Source: Sthenelais limicola (lineage: Eukaryota > Annelida > Polychaeta > Phyllodocida > Sigalionidae). From it: 64,000 nucleotides of DNA. The notes below the pieces were generated by a model that worked only from the letters and a program-made list of their open reading frames with translations, made no database searches and had not been told where the DNA came from. The stretch spans positions 27,286,873 to 27,350,872 of the forward strand of contig OW804102.1 of the NCBI GenBank assembly GCA_942159475.1, read 5' to 3'. Positions 11,644-23,350 of this stretch are shown in pieces. The translations under genes and the position numbers were made by a program. Position 1 is the stretch's first letter; the number at the start of each line of letters is the position of its first letter.

Positions 11644-12041
11644 GGTATAATTATAGTGACTGATTTGTATGTATGTATATAATATATTCATTTCCATGTC
11701 TGTAGATACAATTACAATCATTCTGAAAAATGGCTCCCTTTGTAATAATTACGGAATTCCCTAAATATCACATTAATTGTTTGTTTCAAACTAATTTCAT
11801 GTCGTTGAATGTCCATAACTTCTATCATTATCACTGCCTTGAGAGCCCTATGGTGGTTATGATCACCTAATTCAGAGGTTAAAAGGATTAATAAACTTAA
11901 TCTCAGGACTACGCCTCGGGATTATACACCAAACAATGCACAACCAGCCCCTCAATATCGAAATTAATACTATATGATATTTTTGGACCATGTCCTCTCA
12001 CAGGTGGCACGTCTAGTTATTTCCACTCATTATTCATTCAT

Positions 12042-14002
12042 CTATTGCACCTCCTGCACACTGTCCCACTCATCCCTCCTCCCTCTATTGCACCCCCTGC
12101 ACACTGTCCCACTCCTCCCTCCTCCCTCTATTGCACCTCCAGCACACTGTCCTACTCATCCCTCCTCCCTCTATTGCACTGCCTGCACACTGTCCCACTC
12201 ATCCCTCCTCCCTCTATTGCACCTCCTGCACACTGTCCCACTCATCCCTCTTCCCTCTATTGCACTGCCTGCACACTGTCCCACTCATCCCTCCTCCCTC
12301 TATTGCACTGCCTGCACACTGTCCCACTTATCCCTCTTCCCTCTATTGCACTGCCTGCACACTGTCCCACTCATCCCTCCTCCCTCTATTGCACCTCCTG
12401 CACACTGTCCCACTCATCCCTCCTCCCTCTATTGCACCTCCTGCACACTGTCCCACTCATCCCTCCTCCCTCTATTGCACCTCCTGCACACTGTCCCACT
12501 CATCCCTCTTCCCTCTATTGCACCCCCTGCACACTGTCCCACTCATCCCTCCTCCCTCTATTGCACTGCCTGCACACTGTCCCACTCATCCCTCTACCCT
12601 CTATTGCACCCCTGCACACTGTCCCACTCATCCCTCCTCCCTCTATTGCACCCCCTGCACACTGTCCCACTCATCCCTCTTCCCTCTATTGCACCACCTG
12701 TGCACTGTCCCACTCATCCCTCTTCCCTCTATTGCACCACCTGTGCACTGTCCCACTCATCCCTCCTCCCTCTATTGCACCACCTGTGCACTGTCCCACT
12801 CATCCCTCTTCCCTCTATTGCACCACCTGCACACTGTCCCACTCATCCCTCCTCCCTCTATTGCACCCCCTGCACACTGTCCCACTCATCCCTCTTCCCT
12901 CTATTGCACCACCTGTGCACTGTCCCACTCCTCCCTCCTCCCTCTATTGCACCCCCTGCACACTGTCCCACTCATCCCTCTTCCCTTTATTGCACTGCCT
13001 GCACACTGTCCCACTCATCCCTCCTCCCTCTATTGCACCACCTGTGCACTGTCCCACTCATCCCTCCTCCCTCTATTGCACCACCTGTGCACTGTCCCAC
13101 TCATCCCTCTTCCCTCTATTGCACCCCCTGCACACTGTCCCACTCATCCCTCTTCCCTTTATTGCACTGCCTGCACACTGTCCCACTCATCCCTCCTCCC
13201 TCTATTGCACCACCTGCACACTGTCCCACTCATCCCTCCTCCCTCTATTGCACCACCTGTGCACTGTCCCACTCATCCCTCCTCCCTCTATTGCACCCCC
13301 TGCACACTGTCCCACTCATCCCTCCTCCCTCTATTGCACCCCCTGCACACTGTCCCACTCATCCCTCCTCCCTCTATTGCACTGCCTGCACACTGTCCCA
13401 CTCATCCCTCCTCCCTCTATTGCACCCCCTGCACACTGTCCCACTCATCCCTCTTCCCTCTATTGCACTGCCTGCACAATGTCCCACTCATCCCTCCTCC
13501 CTCTATTGCACCCCCTGCACACTGTCCCACTCATCCCTCCTCCCTCTATTGCACTGCCTGCACACTGTCCCACTCATCCCTCCTCCCTCTATTGCACTGC
13601 CTGCACACTGTCCCACTCATCCCTCTTCCCTCTATTGCACTGCCTGCACACTGTCCCACTCATCCCTCCTCCCTCTATTGCACCCCCTGCACACTGTCCC
13701 ACTCATCCCTCTTCCCTCTATTGCACTGCCTGCACACTGTCCCACTCATCCCTCTTCCCTCTATTGCACCCCTGCACACTGTCCCACTCATCCCTCCTCC
13801 CTCTATTGTACTGCCTGCACAATGTCCCACTCATCCCTCCTCCCTCTATCGTACTGCCTGCACACTGTCCCACTCATCCCTCCTCCCTCTATTGCACTGC
13901 CTGCACACTGTCCCACTCATCCCTCCTCCCTCTATTGCACCCCCTGCACACTGTCCCACTCATCCCTCCTCCCTCTATTGCACCCCTTGCACATTGTCTC
14001 CT
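12042..14002 (+). repeat. 43-bp minisatellite, about 45 units
   Basis: The unit runs TATTGCACCCCCTGCACACT then GTCCCACTCATCCCTCCTCC and CTC. Units differ at a few diagnostic sites (GCACCCCCTG, GCACTGCCTG, GCACCACCTGTG; CTCCTCC or CTCTTCC), and two units lack one C. Because 43 is not a multiple of 3 and no unit carries a stop, all three forward frames stay open for about 630-720 codons, each giving a 43-residue periodic peptide. These frames are by-products of the repeat. The plus strand is strongly pyrimidine-rich. Confidence 0.95.
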
Positions 14003-14705
14003 TACCAGGTGAGTTAATCCACCTTATTTCATTGTTTGACAAAGGGGAATCAACTATCAGGCAAATAAACCGACAGTATTGGCTGTCACAGTGTTCTTTG
14101 CCAATATCTCCTTCCACTGCAGCATCATTATGACAGAATCAAGCACGACAGTTCTTATTTAAATAATCTTTGTTAGAGGTAACTTTCAATAAATTGAGAA
14201 GGACACTCCGTGATGGTGGCAGAGATGCCTGCTCCTGGTTTCCTTTGGACAACTTTTAAATGACTTATGTACCAAATGTCACCCCATGTGCTTGTTAAAT
14301 ATTGAGTCTTATTACTATTATCAAGACTTCTTCTTAATACTGTAAATGACAATTTGATACCCTGATCTATTTCGACCTTTCTTCCGACTGTTATACCTAA
14401 TTTTTTTAATTCCATGTCAATCGGTGAAGCTAATTGGAAACTTCAATTCGCCTTTTTTCTTGAAGGAAATAAAATGAACCTTGAAATACCAATTAGGCTG
14501 TTTTTACAAGTAGGTGTTACATTTTCCGTTGATAGATTCATCAAACACAGGTCATCAAACAAATGTATTGTTGGTTGTTTCCTCACAAGCTTAGACCTCA
14601 GGATACAGTTATTCGTTTAGAGAAACCGATCTACAATTAAAAGGCTTTAGCTTTTGACATACCTGCAGAGAGAGCCCTCCCTGTCCATATCTTAAAATGA
14701 GTATT
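14003..14705. other. No gene recognised; donor-like site at array edge
   Basis: CAGGTGAGT, a perfect match to a 5' splice consensus, lies at 14006-14014 directly after the array. The remainder is unassigned. Confidence 0.45.
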
Positions 14706-14817
14706 AAGGGCCTAGTCCACTAAACCAATTCTCATGCGATTTTGCCCTGCAGAGGAGTCCTTTCCATCAAGTTCTGAGAGAGTCGCATGAGAATCGGCTT
14801 AGTGAATTAGGCCCTTT
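14706..14817. mobile_element. Family E foldback element, copy 1
   Basis: Short hairpin: GGGCCTAGTCCACTAAACCA at the left pairs with TTAGTGAATTAGGCCC at the right. Inner TCTCATGCGATTTTG pairs with GCATGAGAATCGG. Two more copies at 31636 and 42469. Confidence 0.75.
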
Positions 14818-15006
14818 AGTCTGATGTTTCCTTTCACACATCAGTTTTCTGTGTCCAGTTTTATGTGGAATTCTTAGTGTGAATGTAAACTGGTTTAAAG
14901 TTACAACATATAGTGAATAGTTTTATCATTAAAACTATGTACTGAACTCTATCAATAGCATTCCAACTATTACAGTAGTCTACTCAAGTCAGCGAGATGA
15001 GAAACT

Positions 15007-15594
15007 TTAAAGCTGCACTCTCAGTTAACGTTGGTAAAAAACTATTAGGGTCGGATTTTCAGAAAATGTACAATTGGCAGCTGTACACATTTAGGAAATT
15101 CTCCTAAATTAGGCTGCAATTTGGCCAATACTAGGTAAATTCGAGAATATTCTGCATTGCATTGATTCTAGCAATCTGTTTGGTTAGGTTGAACTATATT
15201 CTGAACTTTATTTTTGTCTGAAATTTGGGTTAGTTGAGAGGATTGGTGAAGGTGAATTGTACATTTTCTGAAAATATGACCCATTAAGATTAACACTTTT
15301 CGTTCCATTATTTTCCAACCCATCTAAAAGTCATTTCACCAAAGTTGTTTTTGGTATAGCGCTTCTAAAATGTCCTTATTTGTATTTTGAGGAACCGCCT
15401 GAATTTCTTCCTATGATGATTTTACTTATTATCGCTCACCAGTGACTGTTTCCTCTCAGCTGATTCTACTGCAAATTCTTATATAAACATATATAACTAT
15501 TGCAGAATATTAATAAATCCAGTCCTTTCAGTCATAAAAAGTCTGTATATTTAGTAACATTTGTTTTGTCGTAATAGCTGAGAATACACCTTTA
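15007..15594 (+). mobile_element. Family I element, copy 1, interrupted by an A copy
   Basis: Left end TTAAAGCTGCACTCTCAGTT, right end TAGCTGAGAATACACCTTTA, roughly inverted. The interior shares TACTTATTATCGCTCACCAG and AATATTAATAAAT-type blocks with 18788-19133. The A element at 15048-15282 sits inside it and is absent from the other copy. Confidence 0.7.
15048..15282 (+). mobile_element. Family A MITE copy 4, nested in family I
   Basis: GGGTCGGATTTTCAGAAAAT start, TCTGAAAATATGACCC end. ATTA on both sides is a 4-bp duplication. Confidence 0.85.
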
Positions 15595-15639
15595 AGTAAA
15601 GTCATCATTATAACCTTTGAGGATAGTGGGGAAGTATAA

Positions 15640-15874
15640 GGGTCAGATTTTCAGAACATGTACAATTCAACTTCGCCAATCTTCTCAAATAACCCAAATT
15701 TCAGACGAAAATAAAGTTCAAAACACAGTTCAACCTAACCAAACAGATTGCTAGAATCAATGCAATGCCAACTATACTCGAATTTACCGAGTATTGACCA
15801 AATTGCAGCCTAATTTAGCAGAATTGATTAAATGTGTACAGCTGCCAATTGTACATTTTCTGAAAATCTTACCC
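15640..15874 (-). mobile_element. Family A MITE copy 5
   Basis: GGGTCAGATTTTCAGAACAT start, TTTTCTGAAAATCTTACCC end. Flanks ATAA / ATGA. Confidence 0.85.
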
Positions 15875-16495
15875 ATGAACAACTTGTAATAACACTAATG
15901 TGATACCATACCCCTATTTTAATCTCATTGTACATTAACACACTTGCTTAAGTTAATGTCAAATGTCAGTAAGTTGATGTTACAGTAAGAAATAGTGATG
16001 GACAAACAATAGGGGTGCACATATGGCATTTACAGTGTAAAAACGTACCCGAAAGAAGTCAGTCAATAATGATTATCCTGTCATTATGGCCAAGAACATG
16101 ATCAATGTGAACGCTGAAAGCTTTTCTTACTGGAAAAGATGAGATGGTTTTATGGCTATTCCCGTTGGCCTGGATCTTGTACAAATAGGAGTAAAGTACC
16201 TTTGAGTTTTGATTGAAGATACATTCTCAGCTGTGCATGCGAAAATCAGACAAGCTTGATTTCTTTGCACAAACATCAGCTTCATAACATACTCAAATAT
16301 GTCCATTTGTTTCTAGACATTGTCAGGCTAGTGAAACCATGTAAATAGCAACATAATTCTCATTTGCGCACGAAATGAGACTTGTTTACAAATGAGACTT
16401 GTTGTATACAAGCCAGAGAAGTAACAGGGATTCTACCAGTGGCCCATACATCACATGCTAATGACCAAGGTCACCAACCTCTACACTATTGGGTG
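15875..16495. other. No gene recognised
   Basis: Unassigned AT-rich DNA without coding or repeat signal that I can name. Confidence 0.45.
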
Positions 16496-16619
16496 ATTAG
16501 ATCATTCGGTTGTGTTGCTTCGGCTGGTCTATTAGCCAGGAACAAGAGCGAGGGCTCTCTCCTCGCTCTTGTTCCTGGGCCAATAGACCAGCCTAAGCAA
16601 CACAAGCAAAAGATCTAAT
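16496..16619. mobile_element. Long near-perfect hairpin (foldback element)
   Basis: Arms at about 16512-16554 and 16562-16605 pair over about 43 bp with few mismatches (AGCCAGGAACAAGAGCGAG with CTCGCTCTTGTTCCTGGGC), around a loop of about 8 bp. Weaker pairing extends to TTAGATC / GATCTAA. The open frame across it is a by-product. Confidence 0.85.
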
Positions 16620-16726
16620 GCCTTTAGTTGATATGTCCTGGGATGTTACTGTCACCAAATGCAGATTAACAACAAATTATATATGATTTTGAAGCAAAAT
16701 GAACCAATGGAAAGCCAGAAGCAGAT

Positions 16727-17330
16727 GTCCAACACTAGTAGGACTGGTCTGTAGGCCAATATCCCAACAACACTAGTAGGCTGGTCTGTAGGCCTACAAC
16801 TGCCCCCTCTATCCCAACAACACTAGTAGGACTGGTCTGTAGGCCTACAACTGCCCCCTCTATCCCAACAACACTAGTAGGACTGGTCTGTAGGCCTACA
16901 ACTGCCCCCTCTATCCCAACAACACTAGTAGGACTGGTCTGTAGGCCTACAACTGCCCCCTCTATCCCAACAACACTAGTAGGACTGGTCTGTAGGCCTA
17001 CAACTGACCCCTCTATCCCAACAACACTAGTAGGACTGGTCTGTAGGCCTACAACTGCCCCCTCTATCCCAACAACACTAGTAGGACTGGTCTGTAGGCC
17101 TACAACTGCCCCCTCTATCCCAACAACATTAGTAGGACTGGTCTGTAGGCCTACAACTGCCCCCTCTATCCCAACAACACTAGTAGGACTGGTCTGTAGG
17201 CCTACAACTGCCCCCTCTATCCCAACAACACTAGTAGGACTGGTCTGTAGGCCTACAACTGCCCCCTCTATCCCAACAACACTAGTAGGACTGGTCTGTA
17301 GGCCTACAACTGCCCCCGCTATCCCAACAA
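16727..17330 (+). repeat. 51-bp minisatellite, about 12 units
   Basis: The unit contains CCCAACAACACTAGTAGGAC, TGGTCTGTAGGCCTACAACT and GCCCCCTCTAT. Units are almost identical apart from a truncated first unit and single substitutions, suggesting recent homogenisation. GTAGGCCTAC in each unit is a palindrome. Confidence 0.95.
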
Positions 17331-17851
17331 ATAGCGACTAATACTACACTCATCTGGGGTGTATGCACTCTCTGGATCTGCCTTCATGTCCCTTGCTGTT
17401 GCGGTGGGTTCCTTCACTCGCAGCAAGACATTACAGTCCACTGGTACTGCTGTAGCCTACACAGTGCAAATCATCAATGTTGAAGTTGTTAGTTTTACTA
17501 ATTTATTCGTCATTTATGTGTTATTTCCTGAAGGGAGGGTGACTTAAGAGTGGTTATCTTAAACCTAGTGATTATATACCAGATGCTTTCACAGCTGATA
17601 ATACCCTTAATTAACGTGCAGCCATGTAGGTGAGAGTTCCCTTTTCAGCGACCCTCTTTTTATAGTTTTAGATTCTTGGTTTTATTGTGCAAAGGAATAT
17701 AACTTTATAACGAAGTTTGTGTAGTTTATATTCTTAATTATATATTCTTCCGTCACTGTTCATAGTACTTTCAGGGGGTTTTCTGAACAGCATATGTACA
17801 AGTTGTTATGGTCAACCGTGACCTAAAGTAAGCTGTTAAGGTTTTACATTT
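17331..17851. other. No gene recognised
   Basis: Unassigned; a 62-codon open frame (17359-17547) has no recognisable features. Confidence 0.4.
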
Positions 17852-18075
17852 GGTTCTGATCTTCAGAAAATGTGCAATTGGTAGCTCTACAAATTTAGGA
17901 AATACTGCTAAATTAGATAGAATGATGAATACCGAGTATATCTGAGTATATTTGTTATCCCATTGGTTTAAAGTATTGGTTCTGTTATGTTCAACTGCAT
18001 TCTGAAGCTCATTTTTGTCTTAAATATGGTTTATTTGAGAGGATTGGCGAATTATAATTTTCTGAGCATCTGACC
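17852..18075 (+). mobile_element. Family A MITE copy 6, diverged
   Basis: TGGTTCTGATCTTCAGAAAA start and TTTTCTGAGCATCTGACCA end. A short deletion near the 3' end removed GTACA of the terminal repeat. Confidence 0.75.
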
Positions 18076-18787
18076 AATTTAGGGTTTACAAACATCGTTA
18101 CGATAATATTGCAACAATTCTAGCATTGATAAGGTTTATAGGCACATATACCAAACAGATATAGAAATTCAACCCTCCTGTATCAGGAATCGGGGAAAAG
18201 GTGAAGTTTCAAACTTTTGGTAAGTCTAGGTTTCAATATCAGTCCACTTGTAAGCAGACTTCTAGGTGCGGGGAGCAGAGCAATAAAGAGTTTTAGCCAA
18301 ACTCGTCGCAGAGGCAGGCGTGGTGTGTTAACATGACGCATATTGCGGCCCACAAAACATGCCTAGGAATGCCTTGGGTAAAAAGCCGGTGGCGGGAATG
18401 AAGGAGGGCGCGCTGGCACTCAATATAACATTGATTGAGAAGGCTAGAGAAGTGCCAGATGCTGTCGATATTTCCAGTATTTCTGAGATAAATAGAGTTA
18501 GCTTGTCATTGACAGATAGAGAATACAATAAGTCTGTAGCACAGCATGAGGCAGGGGAAATGCTGCTACACCCTCTATATACTGGCCTTAATTAGTCGTC
18601 TTTCATGCTGGCAGACTCTCTCATTAGACATCCTGCTTCTTCTAACTCCAGCCCTCCTTCCCCCCACCCTCAGTACCTCCCACCATGTACAGTTCGGGTC
18701 AGCACATGTCCGCCTTCCATAGGCCAGGGCTACAAGCAGCGTGTAAGTCATAAACATGTTTATCATGTTGTATTGTGAAAATGGACA
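18076..18787. other. Unassigned, with a 78-codon frame
   Basis: An open frame at 18359-18595 (+) encodes a fairly balanced peptide (contains KEGALALNITLIEKAREV) in a locally CpG-richer stretch. No family recognised, and both strands are open, so coding status is uncertain. Confidence 0.25.
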
Positions 18788-19133
18788 TTAAATCTGCACT
18801 TTCAGTCAACGTCGGTCAACAACTAAACATTCTTTTACTTTTTGTTCCATTCTTTTCCAAGCAATTGAATCATTTGACCAAAATGTTAGATGTTTGTTTT
18901 TGCTAAAGAGCTTCTAAAACATCCTCATATGTATGTGGAGGACCCGCCTGAATCCTTTCTTATGATGACATTACTTATTATCGCTCACCAGCGGCAGTTT
19001 TCTCCTGGTGATTAGTCTTCAGATTTCCGTATAAACATATCCAACAGCAGAATATTGATACATTCAGTCCTATAAGTCATAATATGAGTGAGTTTGGTAA
19101 GATTTTTATTGTCGTAACTGAGAATGGAGTTTT
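18788..19133 (+). mobile_element. Family I element, copy 2, uninterrupted
   Basis: Starts TTAAATCTGCACTTTCAGTC and ends near GTCGTAACTGAGAATGGAGT. It follows copy 1 throughout (ATTACTTATTATCGCTCACC block). Confidence 0.7.
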
Positions 19134-19139
19134 GACTAA

Positions 19140-19600
19140 ACAACTCCGTGGAAACATACAGCTGTCTTCTCCGCTTGCACCACATTGAAAATATTCCCCA
19201 AATAGTGATTGGATTTTTCCATACATTGCTGCTGTTACACTTTTATACAAGGATTTGACATCTGTTGAATCGGCCGAGAAAAAGCGGCCACCCGTGGGCG
19301 ATAATAAGTGAAGCCACCACAGGGAAGAATTTCCGCAGCTGTCCGACAAATACAAGTATGGACAGGAAGCCATGTAGCAAAAACAATTGAACAAAATCTT
19401 TCAAAATGTTGATCAAATGACGTTTGTAGATAGGATCAAAACAAAACACAAGGTAGAATATAATTTGTTTTTGACCAAAGATAAGAGGGAGTAAAGCTTT
19501 AACTGAGGGATTTCTACTCACCCCGTTGTTCAGCATGCATGGGTGCACTAAAGGCGGGGCTGGCTCAGTGTCAGTCAATGCTATCTTGGCTATACACATG
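19140..19600 (-). pseudogene. Decayed minus-strand coding region, related to 24780-25070
   Basis: Two overlapping minus-strand frames (19243-19599 and 19077-19394) look like one reading frame broken by shifts. The part around FDPIYKRHLINILKDF aligns with YDSHKSHLMKAWKNF decoded on the minus strand near 24785-24835. Upstream, SRNPSVKALLP matches THNLPALLS. Two diverged genomic copies sharing protein-level similarity suggest a repeated coding element rather than a host gene. Function unknown. Confidence 0.35.
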
Positions 19601-19694
19601 CAGGCTTGTCAATACACACAGCAGCAGCCATGCAGGCAGCCACATGCAGGTCCTACTCCCCCCCCCCCTCACCCCCTCTCCCTCTCTTACACAT

Positions 19695-19928
19695 GGGTAA
19701 GATTTTCAGAAAATGTACAATTCGCCTTCACCAATCCTCTCAAATAGCCTACATTTAAGACAGAAATGAGCTTCAAAATGCAGTTCAACATAACAGAACT
19801 GATACCTTAAATCAATGCGATACCAAATATACTCAGATATACCCAAAATTTATCGTTTTTTAGCAGATTTAGCAGAAATTACTTAATAATTCGAGCTGTC
19901 AATTGTACATTTTCTGAAAATCTGACCC
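19695..19928 (-). mobile_element. Family A MITE copy 7
   Basis: GGGTAAGATTTTCAGAAAAT start, CTGAAAATCTGACCC end. Flanks ACAT / ACAA. Confidence 0.85.
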
Positions 19929-19959
19929 ACAAGCACATTAAGGCACAAATATCCACATA

Positions 19960-20167
19960 GAATCTGCTACAGAGATATTAGTCACAAGTCGCAAAATGTG
20001 GATTTTGGGATATCATCATAATATTTGAAAAGGTGAGATGAAGTGGATTCCAACGATAATAAACAGTAGGATAGTAGAATAAAGTATTTCTATATTTAAA
20101 ATTTGATAATCTCTAGTTTTGAAAAAATAGTTTGCAATATTTCTGAGTGGACATTTACTAGTATATA
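19960..20167 (+). repeat. Family B, left half, interrupted by element C
   Basis: Includes GTCACAAGTCGCAAAATG and GGATATCATCATA. Homology stops in the ACATTTACTAGTATA segment and resumes at 22371. Confidence 0.75.
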
Positions 20168-22370
20168 CCCGACGGGCAAATGAACGCGATTCTACGCGAT
20201 TTTTAATGCGCAATCATTTCGCCATTGTTCTGTGATGAGAGTGGACGCTTTTCACGCAATAATTATTGCTAGTTATTGCGCAATGATCGCGGGATAATCA
20301 GCTAAAAGTATAGCGCAATATTAGTGCAAAAAGTAGCAAATTCTAATTGCATTTTGAGAGAGATATTTATATACTACAGATTCCTTTTATTAGTTAATAG
20401 CATCTGAAATAAGTCAGACATTTCATGGCAGTTTTATTTGCCTGCCCTGGCAGTGGCAGTATATTTTTTCTCACAGAAATATATGATGGGTATCATTATT
20501 CCCTCAACATTTCAAAGAGAGTTTAGGGTAGTCCACAGGTTGCCCTCTCTTTATATGACATCATTTTGTTTTCATCAACTGAGCCTGAAGCATAAAGGCC
20601 TTCCATTTGATTTGTTTTAGTTGTTTGGTTGCTCTACCTTACCCAAGCCACTAGGGGCATTCTATATGTACAGTCATTAGGGTATTTGGATCACAGCATT
20701 TTTCAATATCAAACAGGTATATAACAGATATAAACTATAGATGTATATCACTTATAACATTTCTATGAACATGATGCGGAATATCTATAGTAGTATAAAT
20801 GCCATACAAGTGTATTAGCGGCACTTTTATTGTAAAAGAATTTGTAAATGCACCCAAGTTCCCAGTTGGCCACCTGGTGAAAACAGTACTGCCACCTAGT
20901 GAAAATAAGTCGCATAATGGTAAGGGCTATTGGCTAAGGGTAATCTTAGAAGTAATGTATTAGTTCTCAGGGGTAATGGGCTATTCCCATCATTTCGAAC
21001 ATATATAATAGAATTGTTTCCTATGTATAGATTAGGCTCTGATGCCAAACAAATAGAAGTATCCCACCCTACATTAAGTGACTTTTACCAATAATGATTC
21101 GAATTAAAAAATTTCCAAGGACTTGTGACTCATTTTCCTGTAACACATGCCATATATATGAGCACTTCTCATGAAACGTAGACCAAGAATGAACAAATTT
21201 CAGTCACCTACTGATCGTTCTTACATATTTCTATTCAATGAGATTCGAAATCATTTCTTAACGATATACAGCGAATACTAAGGGTTAAAATCAAGATTTG
21301 TTCTTTGACCCACGTTGATCTACACGATTTCTTATTGTCTTAGTTATGTGGACAGCTTTCTTCATTTATTTTAGTAGAGAGTAGGAGTTATCGCTGTATA
21401 TCTAGGTTGGTCGTTCGTTAAATGATGATTCTGGTGAAGGATGTAATAAAGTTGTTGTTTCTTATTGATTTTATTTCATTTATTTTAATCGGCGGAAAGT
21501 TAAAAAAAAGAGTACACATGTATGTGTTGATCTAGAGAACTTATATTACTAAGCTATTCAATTACAATTGTCGATTCCAGAAATTAAATTGCAATTCTGA
21601 TCATTTTCAAGTTTTTTGTTTATGCCATATCTTTGCCAATTCCGATCCTATATACCTACACTTGGTATGTTTGTATTCCTTACAACACCCTCCTCATTTC
21701 TAAATAAACTAAAAGAATATACGAATATTATTTCTGCTGATTTTCGTTTTCGTTGCTAGTACACTATTGAAATTTATACTTGATAATTCTATAATAATCC
21801 ACTTTTCGGCGAAATAATATTATTTTATCTAAATGCAGTGAATATCTATGGTTATACCTTGGCGGATATTTGAGATTTTTACAACATCATTTAGCTTTGT
21901 GTGTAGGGGTTTCTTTGACTGGGTATCGGAGAATGAGTATGAGTGTCAGAGAATGGAGTGCCAGATGCGTGACAGTAGCCTAGGTGTGAATGCTAGGTGA
22001 GTGAGGAGTGTCAGGTATGCATTATGAAGAGTATTTAGACGCGATTTTGAATGCGCATTATATGCGCAATTGAGATCACAGCCATATTATTCACTTTTGA
22101 AGAAAACATGTATTCACAGATACAATTGGTCGAGTAACATATGTTTAATACAAATATAAATGAATATGAATGAAAACTTCATCCAACACAAGTGTGAGAC
22201 CACCAACAGCATAGGAGGAAATAGACGCAATGGATTTCACATAATGGTTGCTAATGGCATGTCCATTTCACTGTGATTCATAGCCATAGGTATCACACTG
22301 CACTAGTTTACAGTCAATCACAAAATGATCGCATTACTATCACACTCAATTGCACTCAGTGCCCGTCGGG
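20168..22370. mobile_element. Element C: 2.2-kb DNA transposon inserted in family B
   Basis: Terminal inverted repeats CCCGACGGGCA (20168) and TGCCCGTCGGG (ending 22370), with weaker inverted similarity for about 60 bp (AATGCGCAATCATTT versus AAATGATCGCATTA). TATA flanks both ends, a probable 4-bp duplication. Removing the element rejoins a single B copy. The interior has no long frame, so it is non-autonomous. It holds repeated CGCGATTTT-AATGCGCA motifs near 20188 and 22040 and an old B terminus fragment near 21121-21155. Confidence 0.75.
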
Positions 22371-22577
22371 TATAGCTTAAAATAGCATAGTTCATAGCAT
22401 GACTTTTGAAATGCATAGATATATTTAATACATTGTCTTGAAATCTAATACATGTATTTATGCTACGGGAGGCGTTAAGCACCCCAAAAATGAGAACATT
22501 TCTACAAATACATCTTGTTGAAAAATCACTTTGGAAAATGTTGTTGTTGCGACTTGTGACTCATGTTCATATTACAT
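22371..22577 (+). repeat. Family B, right half of the copy begun at 19960
   Basis: Continues with TTGAAATGCATAGATATATT and ends with GCGACTTGTGACTCATGTTC, abutting A copy 8. Confidence 0.75.
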
Positions 22578-22581
22578 ATAT

Positions 22582-22817
22582 GGGTCAGATTTTCAGAAAA
22601 TGTACAATTGGCAGTTCTACACATTTAGGGAGTTCTCCTAAATTATGCTGAAAAATGAAGAATACCAGGTTATATCTGAATATATTTGGTATCGCATTGA
22701 TTTAAAGTATGGGTTCTGTTATGTTAAACAGCATTTTGAAGCTCATTTTTGTCTTACATGAGGGTTATTTGAGAGGATTGGTGAAGGCGAATTGTACATT
22801 TTCTGAAAATCTGACCC
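22582..22817 (+). mobile_element. Family A MITE copy 8, well preserved
   Basis: GGGTCAGATTTTCAGAAAAT start, TTTTCTGAAAATCTGACCC end. ATAT flanks on both sides. One of the best copies for defining the consensus. Confidence 0.9.
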
Positions 22818-22995
22818 ATATATACGTATGTTAGTGGAATGACATTTAGCTCACTGTAAGAATGATCTACTTCACCGCTCTGTTATATGGCTAAAGCTTT
22901 TAACAAATGTCTAATATCGACTTGTATGGAGGTAAACTACTGTTAGTTGTGACTGCATAAGCCTATAGTGGCTGTACCGATATGGAGAAATATAT

Positions 22996-23233
22996 GGGAC
23001 AGGTCGCCAGAAAATGTACAATTATTGGCCTTCACCAATTCTCTCAAATAATCCAAATGCACGACTGAAATGGGGTCCAAAACACAGTTCACCATAGTCA
23101 AAATGATGTTCATAACCAACACAATACCAGATATACTCAGATATGTCTACTATTTATCCTTTTTCAGTCTGATTTAGCAGAATTTCCTAAATGTGTAGAG
23201 TTGCCAATTGTATATTTTCTGGTGATCTGACCC
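22996..23233 (-). mobile_element. Family A MITE copy 9
   Basis: GGGACAGGTCGCCAGAAAAT start, TTTTCTGGTGATCTGACCC end; ATAT flanks. Belongs to the TCGCCAGAAAATG end variant. Confidence 0.85.
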
Positions 23234-23350
23234 ATATATATGTAGACACTTTGAAAGTCATATTGGCCAGTGAAGGCACAGTTCTGACGTTATGAGTGTA
23301 AGGTCTTCATGCGTGTAGCTCAGATTTGATATGTTAAAGCTTATTCTCAG

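Noticed and set aside
11974..14133. Three overlapping long open frames (628-719 codons) as genes
   Set aside because: Entirely produced by a stop-free 43-bp tandem repeat; the same peptide period appears in each frame, which is not how genes look.
16382..16618. 78-codon frame as a gene
   Set aside because: Covers the two arms of a hairpin element; no coding signal beyond it.
12042..17330. Direct-repeat arrays as CRISPR
   Set aside because: Units are contiguous without unique spacers, and the genome is eukaryotic in character.
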